This document shows positions 27,090-37,331 of a stretch of DNA of 64,000 nt, one piece after another; position 1 is the stretch's first letter, and every line of letters starts with the position of its first letter. A program made the position numbers and the translations under genes. Source of the stretch: Haloferula sp. BvORR071 (GTDB lineage: Bacteria > Verrucomicrobiota > Verrucomicrobiia > Verrucomicrobiales > Akkermansiaceae); NCBI RefSeq assembly GCF_000739615.1, contig NZ_BATP01000060.1:1-64000 (forward strand), written 5' to 3'. The notes beneath the pieces were generated by a model. It did no database searches. It was not told where the DNA came from and saw only the letters and a program-made list of their open reading frames with translations.

Positions 27090-27935
27090 TCAGGGAAGCA
27101 GCGTCACGTGGTCGATCAGCCGGACCTCTCCATAAAACACCGCCGTGGCCAGCACCGCGGGTTTCCTGATCTGGCCGACGGGCTGGAGTGTCTCCGCGTC
27201 CACCAACTCCAGATAATCGATCTGGGCGAAAGGGGACTCCTCCAGGTGCTTCCGCGCAGCGGCGAGGAAGGGCGCGGCGGCGCGCTCGCCGAATTGGAGC
27301 AGGGAGCGGGCCCCTTCCAAGGCGCGGCGGATGCGCGGGGCATCGGCGCGGTGCTCGGGCGTCAGGCGGACATTGCGGGAGGACATCGCCAATCCGTCCG
27401 CCTCGCGGACGGTGGGGTAGCCGATGATTTCCACGGGCACGTCGAGGTCCCGGACCATGCGGCGGAGGATTGCGAGCTGCTGGACGTCCTTCTCCCCAAA
27501 AACCGCGGCGTCCGCTTGGAAGAGGTTGAAGAGCTTGAGGACCACGGTGCAGACCCCGTCGAAGTGGCCGGGGCGGGTCGCGCCGCAAAGGTGGGTGGAG
27601 AGCAACGATTCCGTCACTGTGATCGAGCGATCCGGGAAATACATCGCACCGGATTCCGGGGTGAAGGCCAGATCGACCCCAGCGTCACGGCACTTGGCGA
27701 GATCGTCCTCCAGCGGCTTCGGGTAGGCGGCGAGGTCGCCGGGGCGGTCGAATTGGATCGGATTGACAAAGATTGAGACGGCCACAGTGCCGGCGGGACC
27801 GGCTTTTTCCCGGGCCCGGCGGACCAGCGCGAGGTGCCCCTCGTGTAGGGCACCCATGGTCGGGACGAGGACGAGCGGGCGGGGTAGGGCGGCGATTTCG
27901 CGGCGGAGTTCCGGGGCAGTGGCGGCGATGCGCAT
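27090..27935 (-). CDS. panC: Pantothenate synthetase (pantoate-beta-alanine ligase)
   Basis: 281 residues. It condenses pantoate with beta-alanine using ATP, the last step of vitamin B5 synthesis. Nucleotidyltransferase motifs are clear: VPTMGALHEGH (HIGH-like), VSIFVNPIQF, FGEKDVQQL and the KMSKS-equivalent AMSSRNVRL. Start taken at the ATG at 27933-27935, matching the usual MR(I/L) N-terminus. panB and panD are not in the window. Divergent from the OmpH-lpxD pair. Confidence 0.97.
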   Translation of the reverse strand: MRIAATAPELRREIAALPRPLVLVPTMGALHEGHLALVRRAREKAGPAGTVAVSIFVNPIQFDRPGDLAAYPKPLEDDLAKCRDAGVDLAFTPESGAMYFPDRSITVTESLLSTHLCGATRPGHFDGVCTVVLKLFNLFQADAAVFGEKDVQQLAILRRMVRDLDVPVEIIGYPTVREADGLAMSSRNVRLTPEHRADAPRIRRALEGARSLLQFGERAAAPFLAAARKHLEESPFAQIDYLELVDAETLQPVGQIRKPAVLATAVFYGEVRLIDHVTLLP

Positions 27936-28061
27936 GACGGGGCCAAAATGAGGCCGAAAAGTCCCGGCGCAAGGCCCGGATTCGGCCCGGATGGGGCGTT
28001 GACGCTCCGGAATTTTCGGTTCAAGGTCCGGCCCAATCCCAAGGGGAACCCCTTCCAATCA

Positions 28062-28706
28062 ATGACCATCATCCGCCGTTTTATCGCCCTCGTGGCTGCA
28101 ACCGCCTTCATCGGGACCGCCGCGGCCCAAGAGGGCAAGCTGAAGATCGCCACCGTCGATATGCAGCAGCTCTTCAAGGAATATCACCGCACCAACGAGG
28201 CGCAGAAGGAAATCAACGTCGAGCGGGCCAAGATCCAGAAGGACAACAACGAGCGTTTGGACCGTATCCGCCAGCTGGACACCGAGCTGCAGGGCATGCG
28301 CAAGCAGCTTGAGGATCCCTCGATTTCGGACGCGAAGAAGCAGTCGGTTTTCCAGGAGTGGAATATCAAGCAGCAGGAAGGCATCGCGCTTGACCGCGAG
28401 CGTCGCGAGTTCCTCCAGCGCCGCAACCAGGGCCTCAACGAGAAGATGGTCCAGCGGATGAAGGGCATCCTCGAAGAGATCCGCAAGCTGGTCGAAGAGA
28501 AGGCCAAGGCGGAAGACTTCGACTACGTCTTCGACAAGTCTGGCCTGAGCACCTCGCAGGTTCCCTTCTTCCTCTACACCAAGGACGCGACGGACATCAC
28601 CGCGGTTCTGCTGAAGGAACTGAACAAGGATGCCCCGGCGGAGAGCAAGCCCACCCCGGATGACGGTAGCACCCCGCTGACGCCGACCCCGGCTCCCGGA
28701 GAGTAA
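28062..28706 (+). CDS. OmpH/Skp-family periplasmic chaperone
   Basis: 214 residues with a signal peptide (MTIIRRFIALVAATAFIGTAAAQ), then a long amphipathic coiled coil (~30-170) with LKIATVDMQQLFKEYHRT at its start and a VFDKSGLS strand at the end, as in Skp/OmpH. Skp escorts unfolded outer-membrane proteins to the Bam complex. The C-terminal tail is Pro/Asp-rich. It directly precedes lpxD, as in many Gram-negative bacteria, separated by four bases; a TTGACG at 27999-28004 may be a -35 element but no good -10 follows. Confidence 0.9.
   Translation: MTIIRRFIALVAATAFIGTAAAQEGKLKIATVDMQQLFKEYHRTNEAQKEINVERAKIQKDNNERLDRIRQLDTELQGMRKQLEDPSISDAKKQSVFQEWNIKQQEGIALDRERREFLQRRNQGLNEKMVQRMKGILEEIRKLVEEKAKAEDFDYVFDKSGLSTSQVPFFLYTKDATDITAVLLKELNKDAPAESKPTPDDGSTPLTPTPAPGE
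28698..28703 (+). promoter_or_regulatory. Ribosome binding site deciding the TTG start of lpxD
   Basis: GGAGAG lies inside the last codons of the OmpH gene, seven bases before a TTG at 28711. It supports the TTG over the in-frame GTG at 28732, which has no such site. Confidence 0.6.
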
Positions 28707-28710
28707 GCGA

Positions 28711-29772
28711 TTGGATTCAAGCTGCCAAACTGTGGTCCTGACTCTTTCCGAGCTCGCCCGTCTGGTCGATGGTGACGTCGTCCGGGGCGAGCTCGATCTT
28801 TTGATCGATGGCATCTCATCCTTGGATGAGGCCGCCTCCACGGAGCTGTCCTTCCTCGGCAACGAGAAGTATCGCAGCCAATATCTGGTGACGAAGGCTG
28901 GCGCGGTGATCGTGCCGCGTGGAACAGAGGATGGACCGGAGGGCTGTGCGCTGATCTCCGCAGACCATCCCTCACAAGCATTCAGCAAGGCGGTGGCGCA
29001 TTTTGTGTCCGCCGTGGCGCGGCGCTTCACGCCGGGGATTCATCCGCGCGCGATTGTCGATGAGGCGGCCAAGCTGGATCCGGACAAGGTCCGGGTGCAT
29101 GCCGGGGCGGTGATCATGGCGGGTGCTGTGATCGGCGATGGCAGCGAGATCGGGCCGAATTCGGTGATTTATGAGGGAGTGCGGATCGGCCACGATTGTT
29201 TTATCCAGGCAAACGTCACGGTCCGCGAACGCTGCATTTTGGGTGATCGGGTGACCCTCCAGCCCGGGGTGGTGATCGGCTCGGATGGTTACGGCTACGA
29301 GATGGTGGACGGCCGCCACAAGAAGGTCGACCAAGTCGGGATCGTGGTAATCGGGAACGACGTGGAGATCGGTGCCAATAGCACGGTGGACCGCGCGCGC
29401 TTCGGCCGCACGGTGATCGGGGAGGGGACCAAGATCGATAACCTCGTTCAGGTCGGCCACAACGTGCAGATCGGAAAGCACTGCCTGCTCATCGCCCTGA
29501 CCGGGATTGCGGGTAGTTCCCATTTTGGCGATTACGTGGTGGCTGCGGCGCAGGTCGGCGTCGCAGGGCACGTGAAGATCGGCTCGAAGGCGATGCTCGG
29601 CGCGCGAACCGGGGTGACGGCGGATCTCGAGGGTGGGGTCACCTACGGTGGCAACCCGGCCCGGCCGATCATGGAGGAGCAGCGCTCACGGGCTCACTAC
29701 AAGAATCTCCCGAAGCTGGCCGAGCGGGTGAAGGCACTGGAGAAGAAGTTGGGGGATCAGGACGGTGCCTGA
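28711..29772 (+). CDS. lpxD: UDP-3-O-acylglucosamine N-acyltransferase
   Basis: 353 residues, close to the usual ~340. It adds the N-linked acyl chain in lipid A synthesis. The N-terminal uridine-binding domain (~1-100, GISSLDEAASTELSFLGNEKY) is followed by a left-handed beta-helix of hexapeptide repeats (VIGDGSEIGPNSVIYEGVRIG) and a C-terminal helical extension. The catalytic His is in NLVQVGHNVQIG. The start codon is TTG. Presence of lpxD and OmpH shows an LPS-bearing outer membrane. Confidence 0.96.
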   Translation: MDSSCQTVVLTLSELARLVDGDVVRGELDLLIDGISSLDEAASTELSFLGNEKYRSQYLVTKAGAVIVPRGTEDGPEGCALISADHPSQAFSKAVAHFVSAVARRFTPGIHPRAIVDEAAKLDPDKVRVHAGAVIMAGAVIGDGSEIGPNSVIYEGVRIGHDCFIQANVTVRERCILGDRVTLQPGVVIGSDGYGYEMVDGRHKKVDQVGIVVIGNDVEIGANSTVDRARFGRTVIGEGTKIDNLVQVGHNVQIGKHCLLIALTGIAGSSHFGDYVVAAAQVGVAGHVKIGSKAMLGARTGVTADLEGGVTYGGNPARPIMEEQRSRAHYKNLPKLAERVKALEKKLGDQDGA

Positions 29773-29789
29773 GGAAAGGGTTGCGCTGG

Positions 29790-30092
29790 CTAACCGCGCT
29801 TCTTGAGCAGCTTGTCCCACCTTGCTGGATCGGACCGATTGTGGAAGAAGGCTGCAAAAACGACCTCATCGTTATGCAGCCGATAGAAGATTCCGTAGGG
29901 GAACTTCTTGAGGTTGCGACGTCGGTGGGAGGAGTCGAAAGGCGGATTTGCTGTCGGGTGATCCAAAATCCTGTGCAAGGCCTCGCCGAGTTCCCTCGTC
30001 ATCTTGAAACCTAATCCACGAGATTGGTCTTCGTAGTAGTCGAAGGCCTTCGCGACGTCGGCCTCGGCAGACTCAAGGACGCGGAGCCTCAT
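29790..30092 (-). CDS. ParE/RelE-family toxin
   Basis: 100 residues of typical ParE layout: N-terminal strand RLRVLESAEADV, helical AFDYYEDQSRGLGFKM, then LKKFPYGIFYRLHNDEVVFAAFFHNRSDPARW. Its ATG overlaps the stop of the antitoxin gene by four bases (ATGA), so the two are coupled. ParE toxins inhibit gyrase while RelE toxins cleave mRNA; sequence alone does not decide here. Confidence 0.88.
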   Translation of the reverse strand: MRLRVLESAEADVAKAFDYYEDQSRGLGFKMTRELGEALHRILDHPTANPPFDSSHRRRNLKKFPYGIFYRLHNDEVVFAAFFHNRSDPARWDKLLKKRG

Positions 30093-30319
30093 TGGCTCGG
30101 GGCCCTGGATTCGATGCGGTCCAAAAATTCAAAGCCCTGACTAGAGCCGAGTTCACCCTTCTGATAAGCTTCCCAGCGGGAATTGAGTTCTGTGGAGACC
30201 TTGGCTTCCCACTCTTGGTCCCGCTCCGCCTCCAGACTCGCGTAAAGAAGCTCGGCCAGCTGGATTCGCGCCAGTGGCGGCAGCTTCAAAGCCTCCTGTT
30301 CGAGAGTAAGCGCGTCCAT
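30089..30319 (-). CDS. Antitoxin, addiction-module component type (TIGR02574-like)
   Basis: 76 residues. ALKLPPLARIQLAELLYASLE and EWEAKVSTELNSRWEAYQKGE are characteristic of the small helical antitoxins annotated as putative addiction-module component. It precedes its toxin with a 4-bp overlap. The pair sits immediately downstream of sdhA on the same strand, where an sdhB gene would be expected. Confidence 0.85.
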   Translation of the reverse strand: MDALTLEQEALKLPPLARIQLAELLYASLEAERDQEWEAKVSTELNSRWEAYQKGELGSSQGFEFLDRIESRAPSQ

Positions 30320-30393
30320 GTTTACAGCGGGACGCTATCACGTTTACTGTGACTTGGAAAGTCGAAGTTCGGATCACGCGTAGGCTCTACCGA

Positions 30394-32364
30394 TCAGGCG
30401 TAGCTGCGGATCGCGAGGTGGACGGCTTCGAAGGCGAGCGGTTCCTTGTGGAGTTCCGGAGCGGCACCGTCACCTTTGTATTCCCACGCGGAGACGTGGC
30501 AGAAGGTTTCGTCGTGGCGCTTGGCTTCGCCGGGCTGGGTCTTGCCAGCCTGGACTTCGGGATCGGCGTCGGTGAACTGGTGTTCAACGCGGAAGTGACC
30601 ACCGCAGGATTCCTCGCGATCGCGGGCGTCGTAGCACATCATCTCCGCGAACTCGAGGAAGTCGGCGACGCGGCCGGCCTTTTCGAGTTCCATGTTGGTG
30701 ATGTCGCCGGAGCCGGGGACACGGACGTTCTGCCAGAACTCTTCGCGGATCTTCGGGATCTCGGCGATGGCTTCAGTGAGACCTTCGCGAGAGCGGGCCA
30801 TGCCGCACTTGTTCCACATCACCTCGCCGAGCTGCTTGTGGAAGCTGTCGACGCTGCGCTTGCCATTGATGGAAAGCAGCTTGTTGGTGCGGCCGGCGAC
30901 TTCCTCCTCGACCTTCTTGAACTCCGGGTGATCGGTCTTGATTATCCCGGGCTTCTGGGTCGCGAGGAAGTTGGCGATGGTCGTTGGGATCACGAAGTAA
31001 CCGTCGGCCAGACCCTGCATGAGGGCAGAGGCACCGAGGCGGTTGGCGCCGTGGTCGGAGAAGTTTGCTTCACCCAGGACGTGCAGGCCGGGGATGTTCG
31101 ACATCAGGTTGTAGTCCACCCAGAGGCCGCCCATGGTGTAGTGCACCGCAGGGTAGATCATCATCGGCCGCTTGTAGGGATCCTCGCCGGCGATCTTCTC
31201 ATACATCTGGAAGAGGTTGCCGTAGCGTGCGCGAATCGTTGGCTCGCCGAGGCGGGCGATGGCATCACGGAAATCGAGGTAAACGCCGAGGCCACTCTTC
31301 GCGACACCGCGACCGTCGTCGCAGGCTTCCTTCGCCGCGCGGGAAGAGATGTCGCGGGGGGCGAGGTTACCGAAGGAGGGATACTTGCGCTCGAGGTAAT
31401 AGTCGCGCGCGTCTTCCGCGATATCGGCAGGGTTCAAGGTGCCGTTGCGGATCTTCTCCGCGATCTCTTGCGACTTTGGTGCCCAGACGCGGCCGTCGTT
31501 GCGGAGCGACTCCGACATCAGCGTGAGCTTCGACTGGTAGTCGCCGCTGACGGGGATGCAGGTCGGGTGGATCTGCGTGTAGCAGGGATTCGCGAAGAGG
31601 GCTCCACGCTTGGCGGCGCGCCACGTCGAGGTGACGTTGCAGCCCATCGCGTTGGTCGAAAGGAAGAAGACGTTGCCGTAGCCGCCGGTGGCGAGGATCA
31701 CTGCATCGCCCGCGTGGGATTCGATTTTGCCGGTGGTCATGTCGCGCACGACGATGCCCTTGGCGTGGCCGTCCACGAGGACCACGTCGAGCATTTCGGT
31801 GCGCGGATACATCTTTACGCCACCCTTATGGATCTCCTTCTCCAGCGCTTGGTAGCAACCGATCAGGAGCTGCTGGCCGGTCTGGCCACGGGCATAGAAA
31901 GTGCGTGAAACCTGGGCGCCGCCGAAGGAGCGGTTGTCGAGCAGGCCGCCGTATTCACGGGCAAAGGGGACGCCTTGCGCCACGCATTGGTCGATGATGT
32001 TGACCGAGACTTCGGCGAGGCGATGGACGTTGGCCTCGCGGGCACGGAAGTCACCGCCTTTGACGGTGTCGTAGAAGAGACGCTGAACCGAGTCGCCGTC
32101 GTTCTGATAGTTCTTTGCGGCATTGATGCCACCTTGCGCGGCGATCGAGTGCGCGCGGCGCGGGCTATCCTGATAGCAGAAGCACTTCACCTGATAGCCA
32201 AGCTCCGCAAGCGTGGCCGCGGCGGCACCGCCTGCCAAACCCGAGCCGACCACGAGGATGGTGAACTTCCGCTTGTTCGCGGGGTTGATCAACTTCGAGT
32301 CCATCTTGTGCTTGGACCACTTTTGATCCATGGGACCCGAGGGGATCTTGCTATCGAGTGACAT
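30394..32364 (-). CDS. sdhA: Succinate dehydrogenase/fumarate reductase flavoprotein subunit
   Basis: 656 residues. FAD motif [21 protein letters not shown], covalent-flavin segment [17 protein letters not shown], active-site region THPTC-type [13 protein letters not shown] and the substrate-loop [18 protein letters not shown] are all kept. The sequence resembles the SdhA of one-subunit-anchor (cytochrome b558) complexes of Bacteroidetes, epsilonproteobacteria and Gram-positives. Start at the first ATG (30394-32364 frame); an internal ATG at residue 21 is also possible. Gap to sdhC is 18 bp, so cotranscribed. No iron-sulfur subunit follows. Confidence 0.95.
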   Translation of the reverse strand: MSLDSKIPSGPMDQKWSKHKMDSKLINPANKRKFTILVVGSGLAGGAAAATLAELGYQVKCFCYQDSPRRAHSIAAQGGINAAKNYQNDGDSVQRLFYDTVKGGDFRAREANVHRLAEVSVNIIDQCVAQGVPFAREYGGLLDNRSFGGAQVSRTFYARGQTGQQLLIGCYQALEKEIHKGGVKMYPRTEMLDVVLVDGHAKGIVVRDMTTGKIESHAGDAVILATGGYGNVFFLSTNAMGCNVTSTWRAAKRGALFANPCYTQIHPTCIPVSGDYQSKLTLMSESLRNDGRVWAPKSQEIAEKIRNGTLNPADIAEDARDYYLERKYPSFGNLAPRDISSRAAKEACDDGRGVAKSGLGVYLDFRDAIARLGEPTIRARYGNLFQMYEKIAGEDPYKRPMMIYPAVHYTMGGLWVDYNLMSNIPGLHVLGEANFSDHGANRLGASALMQGLADGYFVIPTTIANFLATQKPGIIKTDHPEFKKVEEEVAGRTNKLLSINGKRSVDSFHKQLGEVMWNKCGMARSREGLTEAIAEIPKIREEFWQNVRVPGSGDITNMELEKAGRVADFLEFAEMMCYDARDREESCGGHFRVEHQFTDADPEVQAGKTQPGEAKRHDETFCHVSAWEYKGDGAAPELHKEPLAFEAVHLAIRSYA

Positions 32365-32382
32365 GACGAGCAGGGAAGGAGA

Positions 32383-33099
32383 TTAGCGGCCGAAACGGAA
32401 GACGAGGATCGAGAGCGGGATCGAGATGAAGCCCGCCCAGATCAGGACTGCGTAACCCTTGGAGATGAGTTTCACCATGCAGGCTGACTTTTTGGAACGC
32501 AGACCGAGGGTCTGGAACATCGAGCCGACGCCGTGGCTGAGGTGTGAGCAAAGCAGGGTCATGGCGATGATGTAGAAGAGCACCACGAGCGGATTGCTGA
32601 AACCGTCGATAACCATCCGCCAGGCGTCGAAGCGCAGCTCGCCGAACTTGTCGTGGTCCACATAGCGATCCGCCGGGAAGCTCACCCGGACCGTGAAGTG
32701 GAGCAGGTGGAAGATCACGAAGGCGAGGATCGTGAGACCCGAATAGATCATGATCTTCGCGGACTTGGTGGTCTGGATGGTCGTCGGGTGCGCGTAGGCC
32801 TGGCGGGCAGCCCGGTTCTCACGGGTTAGCGAGATGGTGGCGGCGACGTGCAGGACTACTGCGGCAAGCAGGCCGGCCCGCGCGATCCAGACACCGGCTC
32901 CATGGAGCATATGGTGGAGGAACTGGGCGTAGTCATTGAAGGCCTCGCGGCCGACGTAAACCAGCAGGTTTCCGGCGAGGTGACCGGCAAGGAAACCGGT
33001 GAGGACCAAACCGGTGAGGGCGACAATCATTTTCCGTCCGATGGAGGACTTCCAAACACGGGAAACGATTGGGTATGAAGAAACTGCGGCAGCTTTCAT
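32383..33099 (-). CDS. sdhC: Succinate dehydrogenase cytochrome b558 subunit
   Basis: 238 residues with five hydrophobic helices. Histidines in GHLAGNLLVYVG, FLHHMLHGAG, AVVLHVAATI, FHLLHFTV and CSHLSHGVGSMF are placed as haem b ligands in the di-haem anchor family. It binds SdhAB to the membrane and reduces menaquinone. First gene of the sdhCA transcript; promoter expected in 33100-33211. Confidence 0.93.
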   Translation of the reverse strand: MKAAAVSSYPIVSRVWKSSIGRKMIVALTGLVLTGFLAGHLAGNLLVYVGREAFNDYAQFLHHMLHGAGVWIARAGLLAAVVLHVAATISLTRENRAARQAYAHPTTIQTTKSAKIMIYSGLTILAFVIFHLLHFTVRVSFPADRYVDHDKFGELRFDAWRMVIDGFSNPLVVLFYIIAMTLLCSHLSHGVGSMFQTLGLRSKKSACMVKLISKGYAVLIWAGFISIPLSILVFRFGR

Positions 33100-33211
33100 G
33101 GGCGGCGATTCGGTATCAACGCGCGGAAGAAGTTAGATAGCTAGTATCTGCCATGCAAGGGGAGACTCCCCGAAGGGCAGGATCAGGCATGAAAAAAGCG
33201 TATCGGTTGCA

Positions 33212-33550
33212 TCAAAACGGTTTGGCCATGGCCATGTAGGCCGCCACGGCGCCCAAGGCGACGCAGATGCCGAGTAGGGCAGCGGCGGGCAAGACCTTGC
33301 GCTTGGCGAGGGCCGGGGCAGCACCCAGGAAGAGCCAGAGCACCAGCTTCACCTGCCACCAGTGCTGGTCCATCGGCGGCTTCTTCAGCATCGCGAAGCC
33401 CAGAAGCAGCAGGAGCAGGAGAGAAATCCCGTGCAGCATGCCAGCCAGCTTGCGGTTCTTGTCATCCGCGGCGGCGGCGATCGCGCCGAGACCGGCGAAG
33501 ACCCCGAGGGCTCCAGCGACGTGGAGCGTTTTGAGGAGGAAAGGATCCAT
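33212..33550 (-). CDS. Conserved small integral membrane protein
   Basis: 112 residues, four predicted transmembrane helices (LHVAGALGVFAGLGAIAAAA, MLHGISLLLLLLLGFAML, WQVKLVLWLFLGAAPAL, LPAAALLGICVALGAVAAYMAMA). No catalytic motif. It precedes sdhC on the same strand but is separated by 112 bp. Function unknown; possibly related to small membrane proteins linked to respiration, an inference from position only. Confidence 0.75.
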   Translation of the reverse strand: MDPFLLKTLHVAGALGVFAGLGAIAAAADDKNRKLAGMLHGISLLLLLLLGFAMLKKPPMDQHWWQVKLVLWLFLGAAPALAKRKVLPAAALLGICVALGAVAAYMAMAKPF

Positions 33551-33663
33551 GCGCCCCGAATCTCGCGCTGCCGGGTGGCCGCGGGCAAGCGAAACCTCCC
33601 GATACCTTGGTGCAATGGTCGCTTGCCCATCGCCGCAAGCCTGCTCCGTAAGGTGGAGCGGGA

Positions 33664-34464
<801 letters not shown>

Positions 34465-34537
34465 GCGGCTTTCAAAGCATGCAGAGTTCCGGGCGGCACG
34501 GAAAAAGTGGGTGAGGGGTGGGGCAGAGGGAAATTTT

Positions 34538-34649
34538 GGACCGGGATGGATAGGATGGATGGGATTTTGAGTTCAGGGCGGGAAGCTGACCGTGGGTTCG
34601 AATCCCACTCCTGAAGGGTCAAAATTCTTCATCCCATCCATCCCGGTCC
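34538..34649. repeat. 112-nt imperfect hairpin with a tRNA-like acceptor stem and T-arm
   Basis: Outer arms GGACCGGGATGGAT (34538-34551 and inverted at 34636-34649) are perfect 14-bp repeats. Inside, ATTTTGA (34564-34570) pairs with TCAAAAT (34619-34625), and TTCAGG (34572-34577) pairs with CCTGAA (34610-34615). At the apex GTGGG-TTCGAAT-CCCAC (34592-34608) is a perfect T-arm: 5-bp stem, 7-nt TTCGAAT loop. The 7-nt acceptor-like stem TTCAGGG/TCCTGAA has one G-T pair. A 13-nt linker replaces the D- and anticodon-arms and no CCA follows. It is not a functional tRNA; it may be a tRNA-derived mobile or structural element. Confidence 0.8.
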
Positions 34650-34744
34650 TTGATCCGAAAACGTCTCTTTACCTAGGCCACGGACTTGGTTCAGGATGAT
34701 CTGATAGGAAAGTGATCCGACTTGGCCCGAGCCCTGCTAATCCG

Positions 34745-36196
34745 ATGCCGACCCCAAGAATACGCATGTTTGAGGCCTACGAGGCAGATGGATTTTTCGA
34801 TGAGATGTTCGCCCCCGGCGGCGAGGTGCGGCCCCACTACCGCGCCCTTCTGAACCGCTTTTCGGCACTGCCGCCAGCGGATTTCGAAGCCCGCCGGGCC
34901 TCTTGCGACCAACACTTCCTGCGCCAGGGGGTGACCTTCAACGTCTATCATGACGACCGGGGGACCGAGCGCATCTTCCCCTTCGATCCGGTGCCGCGGG
35001 TAATTCCGGCGGACGAGTGGGAGCATCTGGAGGCGGGACTGACCCAGCGGATCATCGCGCTTAACCTGTTCCTCCACGACATCTATCACGAGCAGCACAT
35101 CCTGCGTGACGGGATCATCCCGCGCTTCTACATCGAGGAGGCCAAGCACTACCGGCCTGAGTTCCGCGGCATGAATGTGCCGAAGGACATCTACATCCAC
35201 ATCTGCGGCAGTGACCTGATCCGCGGTGCGGATGGCACCTACTACGTGCTGGAGGACAACGGCCGCTGCCCCTCGGGTGCTTCCTACCTTTTGGAGAACC
35301 GGAATGCGTTGAAGCGCGCTTTCCCCTCGCTGTTCGAATCGCTGGGGGTGCGGCCGGTGGATGCCTATCCGCGGGAGTTGCTGGACATGCTGCACCACGT
35401 CTCGCCGCACCGGGAGGGTGAGCCGGTCTGCGTGCTTCTAACACCCGGGTGCTACAACAGCGCCTACTTCGAGCACTGCTACCTGGCCCGCGAGATGGGC
35501 ATCGAGATCGTGGAAGGCCGCGACCTGGTGGTGATGGACGACTTCGTCTACATGCGCACCACCAAGGGGCTGGTGCGGGTGGATGTGATCTATCGCCGGA
35601 TCGACGACGATTTCCTGGACCCGACCGTCTTCCGGAAGGACTCGGTGCTGGGCGTTCCCGGCATCATGCGCGCCTATCAGGCTGGCCATGTGGCGCTGGC
35701 GAATGCCGTGGGCACCGGCGTGGCGGACGACAAGGTCATCTACTATTTCGTTCCGAAGATCATCGAATACTACCTCGGCCAAGATCCGATCCTGCCGAAC
35801 GTGCCGACCTTCCTTGCTTCCGAAGAGAGCGACCGGAAGTATATCCTGGAAAACCTGAAGGATCTTGTGGTGAAAGCCGCGAATGAATCTGGCGGCTACG
35901 GGATGCTGATGGGCCCCTCCGCGACGCAGGAGGAGATCGCCAAGTTCAAGGACAAGATCATCGAGGACCCCCGGAATTTCATCGCCCAGCCGGTGGTCAA
36001 CCTGTCCCGCTCGCCCACATGGTGCGGCGACGACGGCATGGAGGGCCGCCATATCGACCTGCGGCCCTATATCATCTACGGCAACGACGTGAAGATCGTG
36101 CCGGGCGGCCTGACTCGCGTGGCCCTGCGCAAGGGCTCGCTGGTGGTCAATTCCTCCCAAGGCGGCGGCAGCAAGGACACCTGGGTCTTGAAATAA
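34745..36196 (+). CDS. Circularly permuted ATP-grasp protein
   Basis: About 483 residues. The family (PF04174/PF14403, formerly DUF404/DUF407) is recognised by [46 protein letters not shown], and [15 protein letters not shown] near the end. ATP-grasp enzymes join a carboxylate to an amine or thiol; in this family a peptide ligase role is predicted but substrates are little known. The start is uncertain: ATG at 34745 chosen, GTG at 34712 or ATG at 34766 possible. It heads a three-gene operon with the alpha-E and transglutaminase genes, 13 bp before the next. Confidence 0.92.
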   Translation: MPTPRIRMFEAYEADGFFDEMFAPGGEVRPHYRALLNRFSALPPADFEARRASCDQHFLRQGVTFNVYHDDRGTERIFPFDPVPRVIPADEWEHLEAGLTQRIIALNLFLHDIYHEQHILRDGIIPRFYIEEAKHYRPEFRGMNVPKDIYIHICGSDLIRGADGTYYVLEDNGRCPSGASYLLENRNALKRAFPSLFESLGVRPVDAYPRELLDMLHHVSPHREGEPVCVLLTPGCYNSAYFEHCYLAREMGIEIVEGRDLVVMDDFVYMRTTKGLVRVDVIYRRIDDDFLDPTVFRKDSVLGVPGIMRAYQAGHVALANAVGTGVADDKVIYYFVPKIIEYYLGQDPILPNVPTFLASEESDRKYILENLKDLVVKAANESGGYGMLMGPSATQEEIAKFKDKIIEDPRNFIAQPVVNLSRSPTWCGDDGMEGRHIDLRPYIIYGNDVKIVPGGLTRVALRKGSLVVNSSQGGGSKDTWVLK

Positions 36197-36209
36197 CTTT
36201 CCATCTCCC

Positions 36210-37244
36210 ATGCTCTCCCGCGTTGCCAGCAGCCTTTATTGGATGGTTCGTTACATTGAACGGGCCGATAACCTCGCCCGCCTGATCGATGTCAACGGCC
36301 AGCTCTTGCTCGATCATGAGCGGCTCGACAGCGAGCGCCTGCGGGCGTTCTGGAAGCCGATCATCCTGAGTACGGGCGATGAGACCCTCTTTGCTGATCT
36401 CTATAGCGAGGCCGGCAGTGCCGAGGTGATCCGTTTCCTAACAGACGATCGCAAGAATCCTAACAGCATCGTCTCGACCATTGCCCTGGCGCGTGAGAAT
36501 GCGCGGATGGTGCGCGACCAGCTTTCCGAAGAGCTGTGGGAAGAGTTGAACGGGCTCTACCTCTTTATCAACTCACGTGATGGCGAGCTGCTGCTAAGTG
36601 CCGATCCCACGCGCTACTACGAGACGATCCGCCGGGCGACCTTCTCCTTTCACGGGATTGCTGCGGCCTCAATTGCGCGCAGTGAGGCGTGGGAATTCAT
36701 GGATCTCGGGCGGCACCTGGAGCGGGCGGACAAGACCACTCGCTTCCTGGACATCACCAGCTTCCTGCCGGAAGGCGAGGTGCCGGGCAACGGCGCTGCG
36801 ACCTTCCACTGGACGGCAATCCTGCGTTCCTGTGGTGCGCTCGGGGCATTCCGGGCGGCCCACCGCGGTGAGCCGAGCGCGGAGTCGGTGATCGGCTTCC
36901 TGATGTTCTCGCGCGACTTCCCGCGCTCGGTGCGCTTCTGCGTGGACCGGATCGACCGGAATCTCCACAGCATCTCCGGGGCGCCGCGGGGCACCTACAC
37001 GAACGACGCCGAGCGGGTGTCGGGACGGCTGTTGTCCGAGCTGTCCTATGGCTCGACGGAAGAGGTGCTGGAGAATGGCCTCCACGCCTATCTGGATCTG
37101 ACCCAGGCGAAGTTCAACGAGATCGGGGAGGAATTGTTCCGGACCTACGTGCTGCTGCCGGATGGGGCCGAGAAACGCCCGCCGATTCCTGCTGCCAATA
37201 TGAGCGCAGTGGTCGCTTGGCAAATGGCCCAGCAACAGCAATAG
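36210..37244 (+). CDS. Alpha-E domain protein (DUF403)
   Basis: 344 residues, all-helical. MLSRVASSLYWMVRYIERADNLARLIDVN is the conserved start of the alpha-E family, and the DLGRHLERADKTTRFLDI motif repeats the pattern mid-protein. Known always to accompany CP-ATP-grasp and transglutaminase genes; its biochemical role is not settled. It probably works as partner of the ATP-grasp enzyme. Confidence 0.93.
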   Translation: MLSRVASSLYWMVRYIERADNLARLIDVNGQLLLDHERLDSERLRAFWKPIILSTGDETLFADLYSEAGSAEVIRFLTDDRKNPNSIVSTIALARENARMVRDQLSEELWEELNGLYLFINSRDGELLLSADPTRYYETIRRATFSFHGIAAASIARSEAWEFMDLGRHLERADKTTRFLDITSFLPEGEVPGNGAATFHWTAILRSCGALGAFRAAHRGEPSAESVIGFLMFSRDFPRSVRFCVDRIDRNLHSISGAPRGTYTNDAERVSGRLLSELSYGSTEEVLENGLHAYLDLTQAKFNEIGEELFRTYVLLPDGAEKRPPIPAANMSAVVAWQMAQQQQ

Positions 37245-37331
37245 CCAGCGCGGTCACCCCGAAATCCGCCCTGCGTGAATCTGGAATTTGCCGATCCCGG
37301 CCTACGAACTGCGTCCACACCCGGAACATTG

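Noticed and set aside
27999-28027. Strong sigma70 promoter before the OmpH gene
   Set aside because: TTGACG is present but the -10 position (CAAGGT) is a poor match.
30349-31908. 519-residue frame antisense to sdhA
   Set aside because: Explained by sdhA codon bias; no family-like motifs.
34572-34616. Functional tRNA gene
   Set aside because: D-arm, anticodon arm and CCA are missing; only 13 nt separate acceptor and T-arm.
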